This document shows, in pieces, positions 1 to 9,553 of a DNA stretch of 60,644 nt. Below the pieces are notes generated by a model. The model was not told where the DNA came from. It saw only the letters and a program-made list of their open reading frames with translations, and made no database searches. A program made the position numbers and the translations under genes. The first letter of the stretch is position 1. Every line of letters starts with the position of its first letter. Source of the DNA: Desulfobacteraceae bacterium (GTDB lineage Bacteria; Desulfobacterota; Desulfobacteria; Desulfobacterales; SURF-7); contig QZKS01000006.1 in assembly GCA_003599865.1 (NCBI GenBank), forward strand, positions 1-60,644, in the 5' to 3' direction.

Positions 1-738
1 GCCTTTTGCAGAGTCCAGTACACCTGCGTACTCTGCCCACTTTTCAAAAAGCGTTTTGTCTTTCCATGTCTCGGAACAGAAAGCATCGTCGGTAAATTCC
101 ACTTTCCAACGTACAAACACCTTTGCCTGATTCTTTTCTTCAATACCCCCCGTTATTTTTGAAAATGTCAGCAGCTTCATTATGGGATGAAGCTCGCTTG
201 TATCAGCCATTATTGGATTATCATCATCCTTTGACACCGTGACTTTAACTTTTTCTTTTTGGTCTGTTTTTTCAACAATAGCCAGCTTTCCATCCTTTGA
301 AGCAAGAAGCCCTTTATCGAGTAGATCTTTGACTAAAGTTCGCTTTGATACATATTGGTAAACGGCTTTAACCTTCTCGTGCGAATAACTGGACTTTGCC
401 CATGCATTTAACCCATTTGAATAGTTTTCAAAATAATGTTTTCTGTCGCCATATTTTTCATAATCCCCGGCGCAATATTGAAGCGAATCGCAAAGGGGAT
501 GTGGATCTTCACCGCTTGTTCTGCCCGCAGAACTTTCCGTTACAGGAATCAATGTTTTTGGATTATTTTCTTTTTGAACCAGCGATGCTCTTTTGAAATT
601 GCCGTCTTGGTCAATAACAACCTCAATGTGAGCATTCTGAACAGAATATCCCACAGGGCATAGTTCTTCAATATCGGGAATATTTTCATTCCCGGCACAA
701 GCATCATAAGTTTCATACAACTTTTGTATCCAACTCAT
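1..738 (-). CDS. cas8c: Cas8c/Csd1, type I-C Cascade large subunit (3' end outside window)
   Basis: This reading frame stays open from an ATG at 738 to the left edge, giving the first 246 residues. The N-terminus starts MSWIQKLYETYD, and residues 60-90 carry a TLIPVTESSAGRTSG then HPLCDSLQY stretch, which is characteristic of the Csd1 family (about 570-600 residues when complete). In type I-C systems this protein is the large subunit of the crRNA surveillance complex and takes part in PAM recognition. Its ATG overlaps the cas5 stop as ATGA (735-738), indicating translational coupling in the order cas3-cas5-cas8c. cas7, cas4, cas1, cas2 and the array would be expected further left, outside the window. 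The partial sequence shows no frameshift. Confidence 0.93.
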   Translation of the reverse strand, partial: MSWIQKLYETYDACAGNENIPDIEELCPVGYSVQNAHIEVVIDQDGNFKRASLVQKENNPKTLIPVTESSAGRTSGEDPHPLCDSLQYCAGDYEKYGDRKHYFENYSNGLNAWAKSSYSHEKVKAVYQYVSKRTLVKDLLDKGLLASKDGKLAIVEKTDQKEKVKVTVSKDDDNPIMADTSELHPIMKLLTFSKITGGIEEKNQAKVFVRWKVEFTDDAFCSETWKDKTLFEKWAEYAGVLDSAKG

Positions 739-1502
739 TCCATCACCCCCAACTCATCGGCTTCAAGTCCCACCGATTTTACGTTTTCGGCTCCAAACCT
801 CTTTGCGTTCATTTCGCGTACAAACTTTTTGTACTTACAATCTCCCGGCCTTTCAAAAATCAGCACCCCTCTTTTTAACGTTGGATACCAGAACCGTGCA
901 TTCAGTTCATTTGTTTCCGTTTCATCGGGATAATCAAAGCCATGGAACATCAATCCATAGCCGATTTCATCGTCTTCATCATAAGCACTTTCACCTTCAC
1001 CAAAAATGCATGGCTCCACATATCCTTGGCAGTCACGTGTGCCGAGAAAAATATCCTGCCTTCCGCCCCGTTCAAGCATCCTCTTGGCAATGGCAAAGTG
1101 TTTACCATCGACACGGTCTTTTCCCAATTCTTTATGATAGTTGTTCCATTCAAAGTGTGCCCTAACCTGATATTCCACGTCGGAAAGAAAAGTGTAGATT
1201 GCGAGGTCGTTAAAGTTCTCTTGTTTTTTGCCGGGCATTTTTTCACTGGGATAGACACCACTGAAGTTTAGCGGCTTCGTTCCTTTAGTCTGTGTTCGAA
1301 TCCGTTTCATCACCCGCACGGCATCTACCACCCAGACAATCGTAGGTTTCCAGTAAATGGATTTACAGACGCCTTTCAACGCCTCGTAAGTAGGCAGATG
1401 ATACGAGCATTTCTCGCCGCCGATTTTAGTCAGCGGGTCGGTAAAAAGTGCATAACGTCCCCAAAGCCTGAATTCGATCGTGTTTTTAGGTAATGTATTC
1501 AT
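735..1502 (-). CDS. cas5c: Cas5c (Cas5d), type I-C crRNA-processing endonuclease
   Basis: The 255-residue protein has the size of the type I-C Cas5 family. In this subtype Cas5 replaces Cas6: it cuts pre-crRNA and then caps the 5' handle in Cascade. Residues reported as catalytic in the Bacillus halodurans enzyme (Tyr46, Lys116, His117) appear to have counterparts here: Tyr50 before WKPTIVW, and Lys134-His135 in GKHFAIAKR. The alignment was made by eye. The gene overlaps the end of cas3 by 17 bp and overlaps the cas8c start by 4 bp, so the three genes form one transcript. A strong AGGAGG lies about 12 nt upstream of the ATG, somewhat far, but no better in-frame start was found. Confidence 0.92.
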   Translation of the reverse strand: MNTLPKNTIEFRLWGRYALFTDPLTKIGGEKCSYHLPTYEALKGVCKSIYWKPTIVWVVDAVRVMKRIRTQTKGTKPLNFSGVYPSEKMPGKKQENFNDLAIYTFLSDVEYQVRAHFEWNNYHKELGKDRVDGKHFAIAKRMLERGGRQDIFLGTRDCQGYVEPCIFGEGESAYDEDDEIGYGLMFHGFDYPDETETNELNARFWYPTLKRGVLIFERPGDCKYKKFVREMNAKRFGAENVKSVGLEADELGVME

Positions 1503-3960
1503 CTTTGAATTGTTCCTCCTGTTTCACAGGTTCCAATGAAATGCCGGTTGTTTTGCTGTAATAAAGATTGTCGAGATAAAATATCTCAGTTCCCTCCTGA
1601 ACCCGATAAAGTGCATTTTGCGTCGCAAGCTTTTCAAATTCAAACGGAAACAGATTAACCGAGTATTGCTGTGCTTTTTTGATCAGAGCGTATTGTTTTC
1701 CTACTTCAAATGATGAACAAAGCTGATTGACCAGCTTTTTCCCTTCATCGCCATAGCGGACAATGACACTTCGCGTCGGTGCATCAATCGATCTGAACAG
1801 TTTTGCTGCTGTCATAAATGACTGACAAAGGTTTATAAACGGCATGGTTCTATTTACACGCCTAAATTCATCAATAGCCAGCTTGTTGGATGAGAGCATG
1901 TTCAGTAGTGTATCGTTGCGGTTTGCGTGAACGGGATAATCCATGATATCTTTTCGGGCATAAAAATAATTTTCATAGTACCATTTAAGCATTTCCGGCC
2001 CAATGGCATCGTTTCCGTACTTTGAGGGATCGGATTTATAATCATCAAGAACACGAATTGATTTTTCTTTGCCAACTGCGATATCTTTCAAATATTCAAG
2101 ATTCTCTTCAACGGGATTGACAATAAACACGCGGCCGGTTTCCGAGCTACCGTGGCGATTGCAACGACCCGCAGCTTGTGTAATGGAGTCGAGCCCGGCA
2201 AGCATGCGGATAACCGATCGAAAACTCACATCTACCCCAGCCTCAATAAGCTGTGTGCTGATACAGAGAATCGGTTCTTTATCATCAAGTTTCTTGCGAA
2301 TCGTTTCGAGTTCTTGCCTCCTGTGGGCAGGGCACATTCCAGTGGTTAAATAAAAGACCTCGATTCCGTTTTTATTTGCTTCCTCGAAAATAAGACGGGC
2401 GGCTTTTTTCATGTTAACAATGACAAGACAGCTTCCATTTTCTTTTACCTGCTCAACCGCAAGCGACGATATTTCCGGATAAGTCCATCCTGGCGATTTG
2501 CGCCAGTCATAAACATGAACTCTTTTTAAATCTTCAAAAAGTTTGCTGACATTTGGCATAAGCTCATTTTTTTCTGATAAATTAAGAGAACCCTTCTTTT
2601 CATCGACCTGATTCAACAGCGGCTGAGTTGCGGTGCAAAAAACAACCGTGCTTCCACAGTGATCAACCAGAAAATTGATCACATTATTAAAAAGATGAAC
2701 ACATTTTATAGGGAGGGTTTGAATCTCATCAAAAACAATGACTGCTTTCGCCAACTGATGCATTCGTCTTGCACCGCGCGTTCCGGCGCCGAACAGAGTC
2801 TCCAGAAATTGAACCATTGTGGTAAAAGTAACTGGTGCATCCCAGTTTTCGGTCAGTAGTTTTTCTTTCCAGCTTTGCACATCAGCACCGATGTTTGAGT
2901 GGTGTTCCAAAACAATTTTACCATCATCTTCAGGACACTCTTTCGGTTCAAGGATTTCTCGCACGACCCGTGCATTTTGATCTATAATTGATGTAAACGG
3001 AATGACATAGACAATTCTATCCATGCTATGTTCTTTTGCATGACGCAACGTAAATCGGAGGCTCGCCAGTGTTTTGCCACCTCCAGTTGGAACGGTTAGT
3101 GTGAACAATCCCGGCGGCCGATTTGCGGCATGAAGGCAATGCGTTGATATTTCTTTGCGAATCTCATCCACCCGGTTTTTAGTTTTAAAACTTTTATATT
3201 TGTTTTCAAGTCGTTCAATCAGTTTGTCCCATGATCGATACTTCCCCTGGAGACGATGCCGTGCTCTTTTGGGTTTTTCTGAATCGGCAGTATCCTGTCG
3301 ATCTGCATCAATGAGAGCACTATACAAGAACCTCACCAGCAAACCTAATTGGAATTGAACAATCATTGATTGCGGGCTATTTTCTGGCGCATTACAAACA
3401 ATGTTGCGGCACATTTCTTCTAATGGCTTTGTTAATGACTTATACGTAAGAATAGCATCTATTCTATCGAGTATAAATTTATCAGCATTATTAACACACT
3501 CATTCCGATGGGTTTTCTTGTCATTCTTTGATAGGCGTTTAGAATAGGAATCCATGGTCCCACGGTTACCTGTTGTTAAGCAGTCAATGAGTCCGGAGTG
3601 ATGCGATACTAAACAAAGAGAAAGAATCTGACAAAGTATTTTATGAGCATTGGAATATCCTGATATTTTGGAAAAATACTGGGCGCCAGCGGTAGAGTGA
3701 TCTATCTTTCCTTTTTTTCCTGACGGATCTTCAAATTCTTCATCCTCGTCCGGATTAAAATTCGGGTCGTCCTTCTTTAATGCATCCGTGATGTATTTTT
3801 GGAATTCGGCACTGTATTTTCCGAAATCATGAAGAAGTCCAAGTAATTCCCCATAATCCCCCATGCCGATTTTTTTGGCATTGATTTTAGCAAGTCTGGC
3901 TACTCCTTCAAGATGTTCGTAAAGCTTCTGGTCTCTGTGGGCAACATAATTAGCCATCAT
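1486..3960 (-). CDS. cas3: Cas3 HD nuclease-helicase (type I-C)
   Basis: Cas3 is recruited by Cascade after R-loop formation, nicks the target and degrades it while unwinding. The HD nuclease domain is visible near the N-terminus (LLGLLHDFGKYSAEF, then DHSTAG). The superfamily 2 helicase follows, with Walker A VPTGGGKT, Walker B VIVFDEIQTLP, motif III FCTATQP and motif VI QAAGRCNRHG. All key motifs are intact. An upstream in-frame ATG at 4023 has no ribosome binding site. The ATG at 3960 is preceded by AGGA at six bases' distance and gives MMANYVAHRD, which fits the usual start of the family, so I chose it (824 residues). The gene lies downstream of the WYL regulator on the same strand and overlaps cas5. 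Confidence 0.93.
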   Translation of the reverse strand: MMANYVAHRDQKLYEHLEGVARLAKINAKKIGMGDYGELLGLLHDFGKYSAEFQKYITDALKKDDPNFNPDEDEEFEDPSGKKGKIDHSTAGAQYFSKISGYSNAHKILCQILSLCLVSHHSGLIDCLTTGNRGTMDSYSKRLSKNDKKTHRNECVNNADKFILDRIDAILTYKSLTKPLEEMCRNIVCNAPENSPQSMIVQFQLGLLVRFLYSALIDADRQDTADSEKPKRARHRLQGKYRSWDKLIERLENKYKSFKTKNRVDEIRKEISTHCLHAANRPPGLFTLTVPTGGGKTLASLRFTLRHAKEHSMDRIVYVIPFTSIIDQNARVVREILEPKECPEDDGKIVLEHHSNIGADVQSWKEKLLTENWDAPVTFTTMVQFLETLFGAGTRGARRMHQLAKAVIVFDEIQTLPIKCVHLFNNVINFLVDHCGSTVVFCTATQPLLNQVDEKKGSLNLSEKNELMPNVSKLFEDLKRVHVYDWRKSPGWTYPEISSLAVEQVKENGSCLVIVNMKKAARLIFEEANKNGIEVFYLTTGMCPAHRRQELETIRKKLDDKEPILCISTQLIEAGVDVSFRSVIRMLAGLDSITQAAGRCNRHGSSETGRVFIVNPVEENLEYLKDIAVGKEKSIRVLDDYKSDPSKYGNDAIGPEMLKWYYENYFYARKDIMDYPVHANRNDTLLNMLSSNKLAIDEFRRVNRTMPFINLCQSFMTAAKLFRSIDAPTRSVIVRYGDEGKKLVNQLCSSFEVGKQYALIKKAQQYSVNLFPFEFEKLATQNALYRVQEGTEIFYLDNLYYSKTTGISLEPVKQEEQFKDEYIT

Positions 3961-4131
3961 GGTTTTCCTATATGCTTCTTCCCCTTCTATTGAAAATGCT
4001 ATATGCCGGGTCAATCCTACCATGTTATAGACAGGCGTTTTTGATTTTATGAGTTTATTTTACTTAAATTACATTCAAAATTTTTTTATCACAAACCATG
4101 GACAAAAATGGTCCCATTTCCCCAAAATAAT
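3961..4131 (-). promoter_or_regulatory. Leader region between WYL regulator and cas3; possible operator
   Basis: These 171 bases are AT-rich, while the neighbouring genes are not. They include an imperfect dyad with ACCAT at 4095-4099 and ATGGT at 4108-4112, next to a run of T. The region probably contains the promoter of the cas operon and could bind the adjacent WYL protein. I could not assign convincing -35 and -10 boxes, and the dyad is short, so the operator is only a suggestion. Confidence 0.25.
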
Positions 4132-5124
4132 TTAATCTCCACTTAAAATTTTTTGAATTTCATCGCGGATCTCCTGTTTCATTTTTTCCGGTTCCAGCAA
4201 GACCGCCTCTTTCCCAAACGACATAACCCAGCGTTTCACATCCCGATATCCGGAGGTGGTCATGGTCAGGGTGATGGAGTCGTCTTCGTGGTCTTCGATG
4301 GTCTGTGTTTTGGCCCATTGTTTTTCTTTAATGTATCTGGCTTCGCTTGAGGAAAAACGAATTTTTACGGTAATGGGTTCGCCGTGAATCATGTCAAAGG
4401 CGGAATTCAAGGTTTGTTCCGGGTCAAAATCTGCCGGATAATCAAAAGATTGGGGCAGGGCGGTTATTCGTTTGATGCGTTCAACCGCATAGCTTCGGAT
4501 CTGGTTGTCCGAAAGCTTTACGGCAAACAGGTACAGGCCCCCGTTATTTTCATAAAGATGTAGCGGACCGATGGTGTCATCCTTGATTCTGTCATTGTAA
4601 AATACATGATAGGTAATTTCGCAGGCATTGCCGTTCAGGATGGATTCGGTCAGGGTTGTGATGATTTTTTCTTTTCCGGTGTATCGTTTGGAACCGATGG
4701 TCTTGGAGATGAAAATCCGCTTGAGGCCCGATAGTTCGATCCGGGTTTCTTCCGGAATAAAATACATCAGACTGGAAAGGGCGGTTTGAATGTGGCGGTC
4801 GATTTCGGTTCCTTTAAAGACGACCGACTCACCGACCATCATGCACAGTGAGATGATTTCCGGAAAGGTGAGGGCGATCTTGGGAAGGCTGAGGTTGGGC
4901 AGCTGATCGACATAAGATGATTCAATGTGCCATCGTTTCTGTTTTTCCAGGGGGATCTGCTCATCGTAAATCGGGATATTCAGCGTTTCTATGGAGTTGA
5001 GTAATCGGGATACGGAACGGTCCGTGATGTCCAGTTCTTCAGCCAGTTCTTTTCTGGTGCACCCTTGAGGCCGAGACAGCAGGGTCAGCGCTTTGATCAG
5101 TTGGAGCAGGTTTTTACCCCTCAT
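4132..5124 (-). CDS. WYL-domain transcriptional regulator next to the cas operon
   Basis: The 330-residue protein begins with a DeoR/HTH_11-type winged helix (about residues 5-60, including GCTRKELAEELDITDRSVSR). A WYL domain sits near residues 140-220 (GPLHLYENNGGLYLFAVK, then SYAVERIKRI), and the C-terminal WCX-like part is at about 245-325. Family members are ligand-sensing regulators; several control CRISPR-Cas or other defence genes through nucleotide or nucleic-acid binding to WYL. The start has GAGGAG six bases upstream. The gene lies 171 bp upstream of cas3 in the same direction, so control of the CRISPR operon is a reasonable inference, but the sequence does not show whether it activates or represses. 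Confidence 0.85.
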   Translation of the reverse strand: MRGKNLLQLIKALTLLSRPQGCTRKELAEELDITDRSVSRLLNSIETLNIPIYDEQIPLEKQKRWHIESSYVDQLPNLSLPKIALTFPEIISLCMMVGESVVFKGTEIDRHIQTALSSLMYFIPEETRIELSGLKRIFISKTIGSKRYTGKEKIITTLTESILNGNACEITYHVFYNDRIKDDTIGPLHLYENNGGLYLFAVKLSDNQIRSYAVERIKRITALPQSFDYPADFDPEQTLNSAFDMIHGEPITVKIRFSSSEARYIKEKQWAKTQTIEDHEDDSITLTMTTSGYRDVKRWVMSFGKEAVLLEPEKMKQEIRDEIQKILSGD

Positions 5125-5568
5125 GCAGTACTCCTCGGTTCATGGTGTATGGCAAACAACATTCAATTTCGGCCAGGATTGTGGAGCCTGTCCATCTGTT
5201 TCATTGTCATGCGGGTTGAAGTCATAGTCTGTGCGCGTTTTAATGGAAAGCAAAACAGGTATGACTCAAGATTGTTCGATAAGTAAATGATAAGACTAAT
5301 TTTTTTCGTTTCGACTATATGCAAAGGCAGGGGGTGTGTCAAGGGATATAAATCAATGCTACAGGGTGGGAGAAATCGGTAATATTTTCTGGACTCCGGT
5401 TTTCACCGGAGTGACGGAGATAGGGGGTTTTTGCGATTTAATCAAAAACGGGAACTCAAAACACAGGCGGATTGACACCCCCCTTAATCCCCCCTCGCAG
5501 GGGGGAATTGGGATCAGGCAAGCCCCCCTGTTTGGGAAATGAATAGGGGGGAACAGCGGATTGCGGGG
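5125..5568. repeat. Intergenic region with two dispersed palindromic repeats
   Basis: There is no gene in these 444 bases. At 5391-5418 lies a hairpin with arms ACTCCGGT and ACCGGAGT around a four-base loop (GAAA on the minus strand); copies occur at 7621-7650 and 49065-49092. At 5475-5511 lies a C/G-rich inverted repeat with arms CCCCCC and GGGGGG, related to copies at 26950-26979 and 27028-27059. The part near 5125-5330 presumably carries the promoter of the WYL gene, but no clear boxes were seen. Confidence 0.7.
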
Positions 5569-7569
5569 TTATGAATACAGGGCTTGAATTTCCTTGCTGT
5601 ATTTTTCGTTGACCACCCGTCGTTTCATTTTGAGGGTCGGGGTGAGTTCGCCGGTTTCTTCGCTGAAGGCATGCGGGAGCAGACGGAACTTTTTGATCTG
5701 TTCGTAGCGTGCCAGGTTCTGGTTGATCTCCTCCACTTTTGTTTGGAAAAACGAGATGATTTCCGGTGACTTGATCAGGTCATCGTTGCTCTTGTATGGG
5801 ATGTTCTTTTCCCGGGCCACTTCCTGCAACAGCTCGAATTGGGGCACGATCAGGGCCGTGATGTAATTTTTTCCTTCTCCGATGACAACGGCATAATCCA
5901 CATACATGTCCATCACCAGGGCCATTTCAATGGGGTGGGGGGCGATGTTTTTGCCGCCGGAGGTGACGATGAGTTCCTTTTTGCGGTCCGTGATTTTCAG
6001 AAAACCGTTTTCATCAAATTCACCGATATCGCCGGTCATAAAGAAACCGTCATCCGTGAACACCTCATCGGTTTTTTCCTTCTGGTTGTAATAGCCGTTG
6101 CTTTGCTTGAAGACCTGCGGCCCCTTGACCAGAATTTCCCCATCCTCGGCGATCTTGATTTCCGTATCCTTGCAGGGTCGTCCCACAAATCCCGGTTTGA
6201 TGATGAAGTGGGGCAGGATTTTTTTGGACACGACCGTGGCCTTGAGGGTTCCCTTCAAGGACTTGAAGGGGCAGATGCCGTTACCCTGCAGCAGGAACTG
6301 AACGTCCACCAGCCAGTCCATGGCTTTCTTGTAGATTTTTTTATCCGGCAGCGGTTCCAGGAATACCGGCGCATTGGATGAGATGGCGGATGTGGTTTCG
6401 GTCAGACCGTATCCTTCGGTGATGGTGATGTTCATGCTGCGGAAGAATTTGGTGATTTCCTTGGGCAGCGCACCGCCGCCGCTTCCGGCTACGACAAGAC
6501 GGTCAAAACCGACCACTTTCCGGATCTTGTCATACACCAGGAGATTGGACAGGGCAAACTTGATGGAAACCGGCGGCGGCATGGGGGTGCCTTCGATCAG
6601 GTGGTCGGAGGCCACATCGCCCGCCTTCATGGCCCAGTCAAAGACTTTTTTCTTTCTGCCGGTCAGTTTTTCTCCATGCAGCTTTACGGCTTCGAAGATT
6701 TTTTCATATAGCCGGGGAACCGAAAACAGCACCTGGGGCCTGATTTCCAGGAGATTGTTCTGCACCTTCTGAATGCTCTCGGCAAAGGAAATAGTTCCGC
6801 CAAGAGCCATCTGCAGGTGGTAGTCGTTGGTTCTGCCCATGATGTGGCAGAGGGGGAGAAAGGAAAGATTTTCCAGACGGACGCCTCTTTCAATGATTTT
6901 TTCCAGGATCGGGGTGCTCATCAGGACATCCGTCTCGGCCTTCAGGTTGCTCTGGTCCAATACCACGCCTTTGGGGTTTCCGGTCGTTCCCGAGGTGTAG
7001 ATGATCAGGGCCCAGTCTTCCGGTTTCAGACTTTTTCTCCGCTGCTCAAACTGATCCAGCGCCTTTTGACTCTGTTTGCCTTTGTCCAGGAGCCGGTCAT
7101 AGGGAATCACTTCCTTGATCCGGGTGGAAGTCATGCATGCGATGAATTCAAGGGAAGGAACCTGGGGTTTAACCCGGACGGCCTGTTCGGCGAGAGACGG
7201 TTCGCCTGTGATGATCGCCTTGGCACCGCAGTCGTTCAGGATAAAGATAAGCTGGTTATCCGTACTGGTGGGATAGATGGGAACCGCGATCCCTCCCGCA
7301 CCCTGAATGGCCTGATCCGTAATGATCCATCTGGGGCGGTTGTGGGCAAAAACGGCCACTCGGTCTTTTTTTTCAATACCCATCTCAATCAGACCAGCTC
7401 CCATCTGCCTGACTTCTTCTGCAGCCTGATTCCATGTGATATCCACCCATTCGTCGCAAGGCTCGCCGTTTCTCAGCTTTGCCCGCATGAAAACATCATT
7501 CTGAAATTGTGCTGCCTGGGAAAAAAACAGACCGGATTGCGAATCTTCTTTCTGGTATGCGTATGCCAT
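5569..7569 (-). CDS. Long-chain fatty acid--CoA ligase (AMP-forming)
   Basis: This enzyme activates a fatty acid with ATP and CoA through an acyl-adenylate. The ANL-superfamily P-loop LIIYTSGTTGNPKGV is present, followed by the adenylate-binding TEGYGLTETT segment, the TGDIGEFDENG motif, and the hinge and C-terminal ITDRKKELIVTSGGKNI. The length of 666 residues is that of long-chain ligases rather than short acetyl- or propionyl-CoA synthetases. I chose the ATG at 7569 because a purine-rich AGGGAGGGGG precedes it; an upstream in-frame ATG at 7605 lacks one. The gene follows acyl-CoA dehydrogenase in the same direction after a 166-bp gap that holds repeats, so the pair probably serves fatty acid degradation. 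The exact chain length of the substrate cannot be read from the sequence. Confidence 0.9.
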   Translation of the reverse strand: MAYAYQKEDSQSGLFFSQAAQFQNDVFMRAKLRNGEPCDEWVDITWNQAAEEVRQMGAGLIEMGIEKKDRVAVFAHNRPRWIITDQAIQGAGGIAVPIYPTSTDNQLIFILNDCGAKAIITGEPSLAEQAVRVKPQVPSLEFIACMTSTRIKEVIPYDRLLDKGKQSQKALDQFEQRRKSLKPEDWALIIYTSGTTGNPKGVVLDQSNLKAETDVLMSTPILEKIIERGVRLENLSFLPLCHIMGRTNDYHLQMALGGTISFAESIQKVQNNLLEIRPQVLFSVPRLYEKIFEAVKLHGEKLTGRKKKVFDWAMKAGDVASDHLIEGTPMPPPVSIKFALSNLLVYDKIRKVVGFDRLVVAGSGGGALPKEITKFFRSMNITITEGYGLTETTSAISSNAPVFLEPLPDKKIYKKAMDWLVDVQFLLQGNGICPFKSLKGTLKATVVSKKILPHFIIKPGFVGRPCKDTEIKIAEDGEILVKGPQVFKQSNGYYNQKEKTDEVFTDDGFFMTGDIGEFDENGFLKITDRKKELIVTSGGKNIAPHPIEMALVMDMYVDYAVVIGEGKNYITALIVPQFELLQEVAREKNIPYKSNDDLIKSPEIISFFQTKVEEINQNLARYEQIKKFRLLPHAFSEETGELTPTLKMKRRVVNEKYSKEIQALYS

Positions 7570-7735
7570 TACCCCCTCCCTTTTTTGGATTTTCATATGA
7601 ACCACTCAAAGAAATCCGAATTCCGTCACTCCGGTGAACACCGGAGTCCAGGCCTTATTAAAAAGACTGGATAGCGCTCCGCTTCACTGCGTGTCTGACT
7701 TTCGTCAGAATGACAAAGAATGGATTTTTATTTTG
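7570..7735. repeat. Two REP-like hairpins between acyl-CoA dehydrogenase and ligase genes
   Basis: At 7621-7650 is an ACTCCGGT/ACCGGAGT hairpin with a GAAC loop. At 7695-7714 is a CTGAC/GTCAG hairpin with a TTTC loop (GAAA on the other strand). Both belong to the family also seen at 5391, 21651, 35259, 49022 and 49065. They sit after the stop of the dehydrogenase and could act as transcript-stabilising or terminating stems. Confidence 0.75.
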
Positions 7736-9553
7736 CTATAATCCCCCGAAACCGTCATCATCGATCTCAATGGCCGCCGAACAAGTGCTCATGATCGCCT
7801 CCATGTTCCCGATGGCGGAAGGAAGGATGGTCCGGATAAAAAACTCGGCGGTTTTAATCTGGCCTTTATAAAAGGCGGTATCTTTCTTTTTGGTATCTGC
7901 GGCAAGCTGCCGGCAGGCGACAACGGAACGCCACAGCAGCATCCAGGCCATGATGGTGTCGCCCACGGTTTCCAGAAATGGAACCGAATGGGCAAAAGCG
8001 GTTTTGTATTCCAGGGACATGGCGGTCTTTCCGATGTGCATGGTCACTTCCACCAGCTTATTGGCAGCGGCTTCCACTTTGCCGGCCAGATCGGACAGTT
8101 CTTCCATCTTTTTGGCTTCGGCAACGGTTTTCTGAATTTCTCCGATAAAGTGTCCGAAGATGGTTCCTTTCCGCATACCGATTTTGCGGGCCAGAAAATC
8201 CATGGCCTGAATGCCGCTGGTACCCTCATAGATGGAAGCAATCTTGCAGTCACGGGCATATTGCTCCACCGGATAATCCTGGGTATATCCGGCACCGCCG
8301 TAAACCTGAATGGCCTGGATACAGACGTCATGGCCTTTGACCGACAAATAATCTTTGATAATGGGCGTAAACAAACCAAAGAGATCTCCATGAAAAGACC
8401 GGTCCTCCTCGGTTTCACCCAGCTTTTCCTTCATGCCGATGGTTGTGACGTAGTAGAAGAAACTGCGCATGCCGTCCACATAGGATTTCATTTTCAGAAG
8501 ATTCCTGCGTACGTCCGGATGTTTGATAATGGGAACGGCAGGGGCGCTGTGATCGAAAAAGTCCTTCAGATCCCGGCCCTGAATCCTTTGTCTGGCATAA
8601 TTCAGCGCCAGGAGATATGCGGCCGAAGCATATGCCATCCCCTGGAGTCCGGTGGCCATTCGGGCATGGTTCATCATGTGAAACATGACCTTCAGCCCTT
8701 TGTTTGCCTCGCCCAGCAGATACCCCACGCATTTGCCTTTTGCCCCAAGGGTCATGGTGCAGGTGGCGGAACCGTGGATTCCCATTTTTTCCTCGATGCC
8801 GGTGCATTGGATGTCGTTCCGCTCCCCGAGGGAACCGTCATCATTGACCAGGAATTTGGGGACGATAAAAATGGAAATGCCCTTGGTACCGGCCGGAGCA
8901 CCCTCGATCCTTGCCAGAACCGGATGGATGATGTTTTCCGCAAGATCGTGTTCGCCGTTGGTGATAAATATTTTTTCTCCGGTAAGAGAAAAGCTGCCGT
9001 CGTCATTTCCGACGGCGGTTGTGGTCAATGCGCCCACATCGCTTCCGGCGCCGGATTCGGTCAGCAGCATGGTGCCGCCCCATGTCGCGGAGGTCATCTT
9101 TTTGATGTATTTTTCTTTCTGCTCCGCTGTTCCGTAGAGCTGAATCATTTCTGCCGCCGCATTTCCCATGGACAGGTAGGAATACAGGGACCAGTTTGCC
9201 GCCATGAAGTATTCGGCGGTGGAAAGACCGATATGGGGAGGCGCGGCCTGACCGCCCATTTCTTCGGAAACCATGAGATTTCCCCATTCGCCTTCTTTCA
9301 TGAGCTGGAAGACGCGGTGATACGAGGCCGGAACCTTGACAACGCCGTTCTCCAGATGCACGCCTTCCCGGTCGCCGTCGGTCATGGTGGGGTAAACCTC
9401 GTTGATTGCCAGTTTACGGGCTTCGGTAAGCATCAGTTCACAGGTTTTGCGGTTGTAACCGGAAAGCGCTTTATGCTTTAAAAGTTCTTCACCGTTGAAC
9501 TGCTCCCAGATGACAAAGTCAATATCGCGTCGGTCTGCCAGTATTTGTGCCAT
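7736..9553 (-). CDS. Acyl-CoA dehydrogenase, long form with C-terminal extension
   Basis: The 605-residue FAD enzyme catalyses alpha,beta-oxidation of an acyl-CoA to the enoyl-CoA. The N-terminal and middle domains include LLTESGAGSDVGAL and GEKIFITNGEHD. The catalytic glutamate region is seen as SIYEGTSGIQAMDFLARK. The final 130 or so residues form the extra helical domain that separates this type from the usual 380-residue enzymes. The N-terminus MAQILADRRD is typical of the delta- and gammaproteobacterial form. An AAGGAG lies upstream at a long spacing of about 12 bases. It is followed on the same strand by a fatty acyl-CoA ligase, which supports a role in beta-oxidation. A 497-codon open frame on the opposite strand is a shadow of its codon bias. 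Confidence 0.92.
   Translation of the reverse strand: MAQILADRRDIDFVIWEQFNGEELLKHKALSGYNRKTCELMLTEARKLAINEVYPTMTDGDREGVHLENGVVKVPASYHRVFQLMKEGEWGNLMVSEEMGGQAAPPHIGLSTAEYFMAANWSLYSYLSMGNAAAEMIQLYGTAEQKEKYIKKMTSATWGGTMLLTESGAGSDVGALTTTAVGNDDGSFSLTGEKIFITNGEHDLAENIIHPVLARIEGAPAGTKGISIFIVPKFLVNDDGSLGERNDIQCTGIEEKMGIHGSATCTMTLGAKGKCVGYLLGEANKGLKVMFHMMNHARMATGLQGMAYASAAYLLALNYARQRIQGRDLKDFFDHSAPAVPIIKHPDVRRNLLKMKSYVDGMRSFFYYVTTIGMKEKLGETEEDRSFHGDLFGLFTPIIKDYLSVKGHDVCIQAIQVYGGAGYTQDYPVEQYARDCKIASIYEGTSGIQAMDFLARKIGMRKGTIFGHFIGEIQKTVAEAKKMEELSDLAGKVEAAANKLVEVTMHIGKTAMSLEYKTAFAHSVPFLETVGDTIMAWMLLWRSVVACRQLAADTKKKDTAFYKGQIKTAEFFIRTILPSAIGNMEAIMSTCSAAIEIDDDGFGGL

Noticed and set aside
1-5124. A CRISPR array belonging to the type I-C operon
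   Set aside because: No series of equal repeats with unique spacers is present here or elsewhere in the window; the array would lie left of position 1.
7988-9481. A 497-codon open frame on the plus strand opposite the acyl-CoA dehydrogenase gene
   Set aside because: It lies wholly antisense to a complete, motif-bearing gene, resembles no protein, and is explained by the codon bias of the real gene. The same applies to long frames opposite the ligase, carB, glgP and the debrancher.
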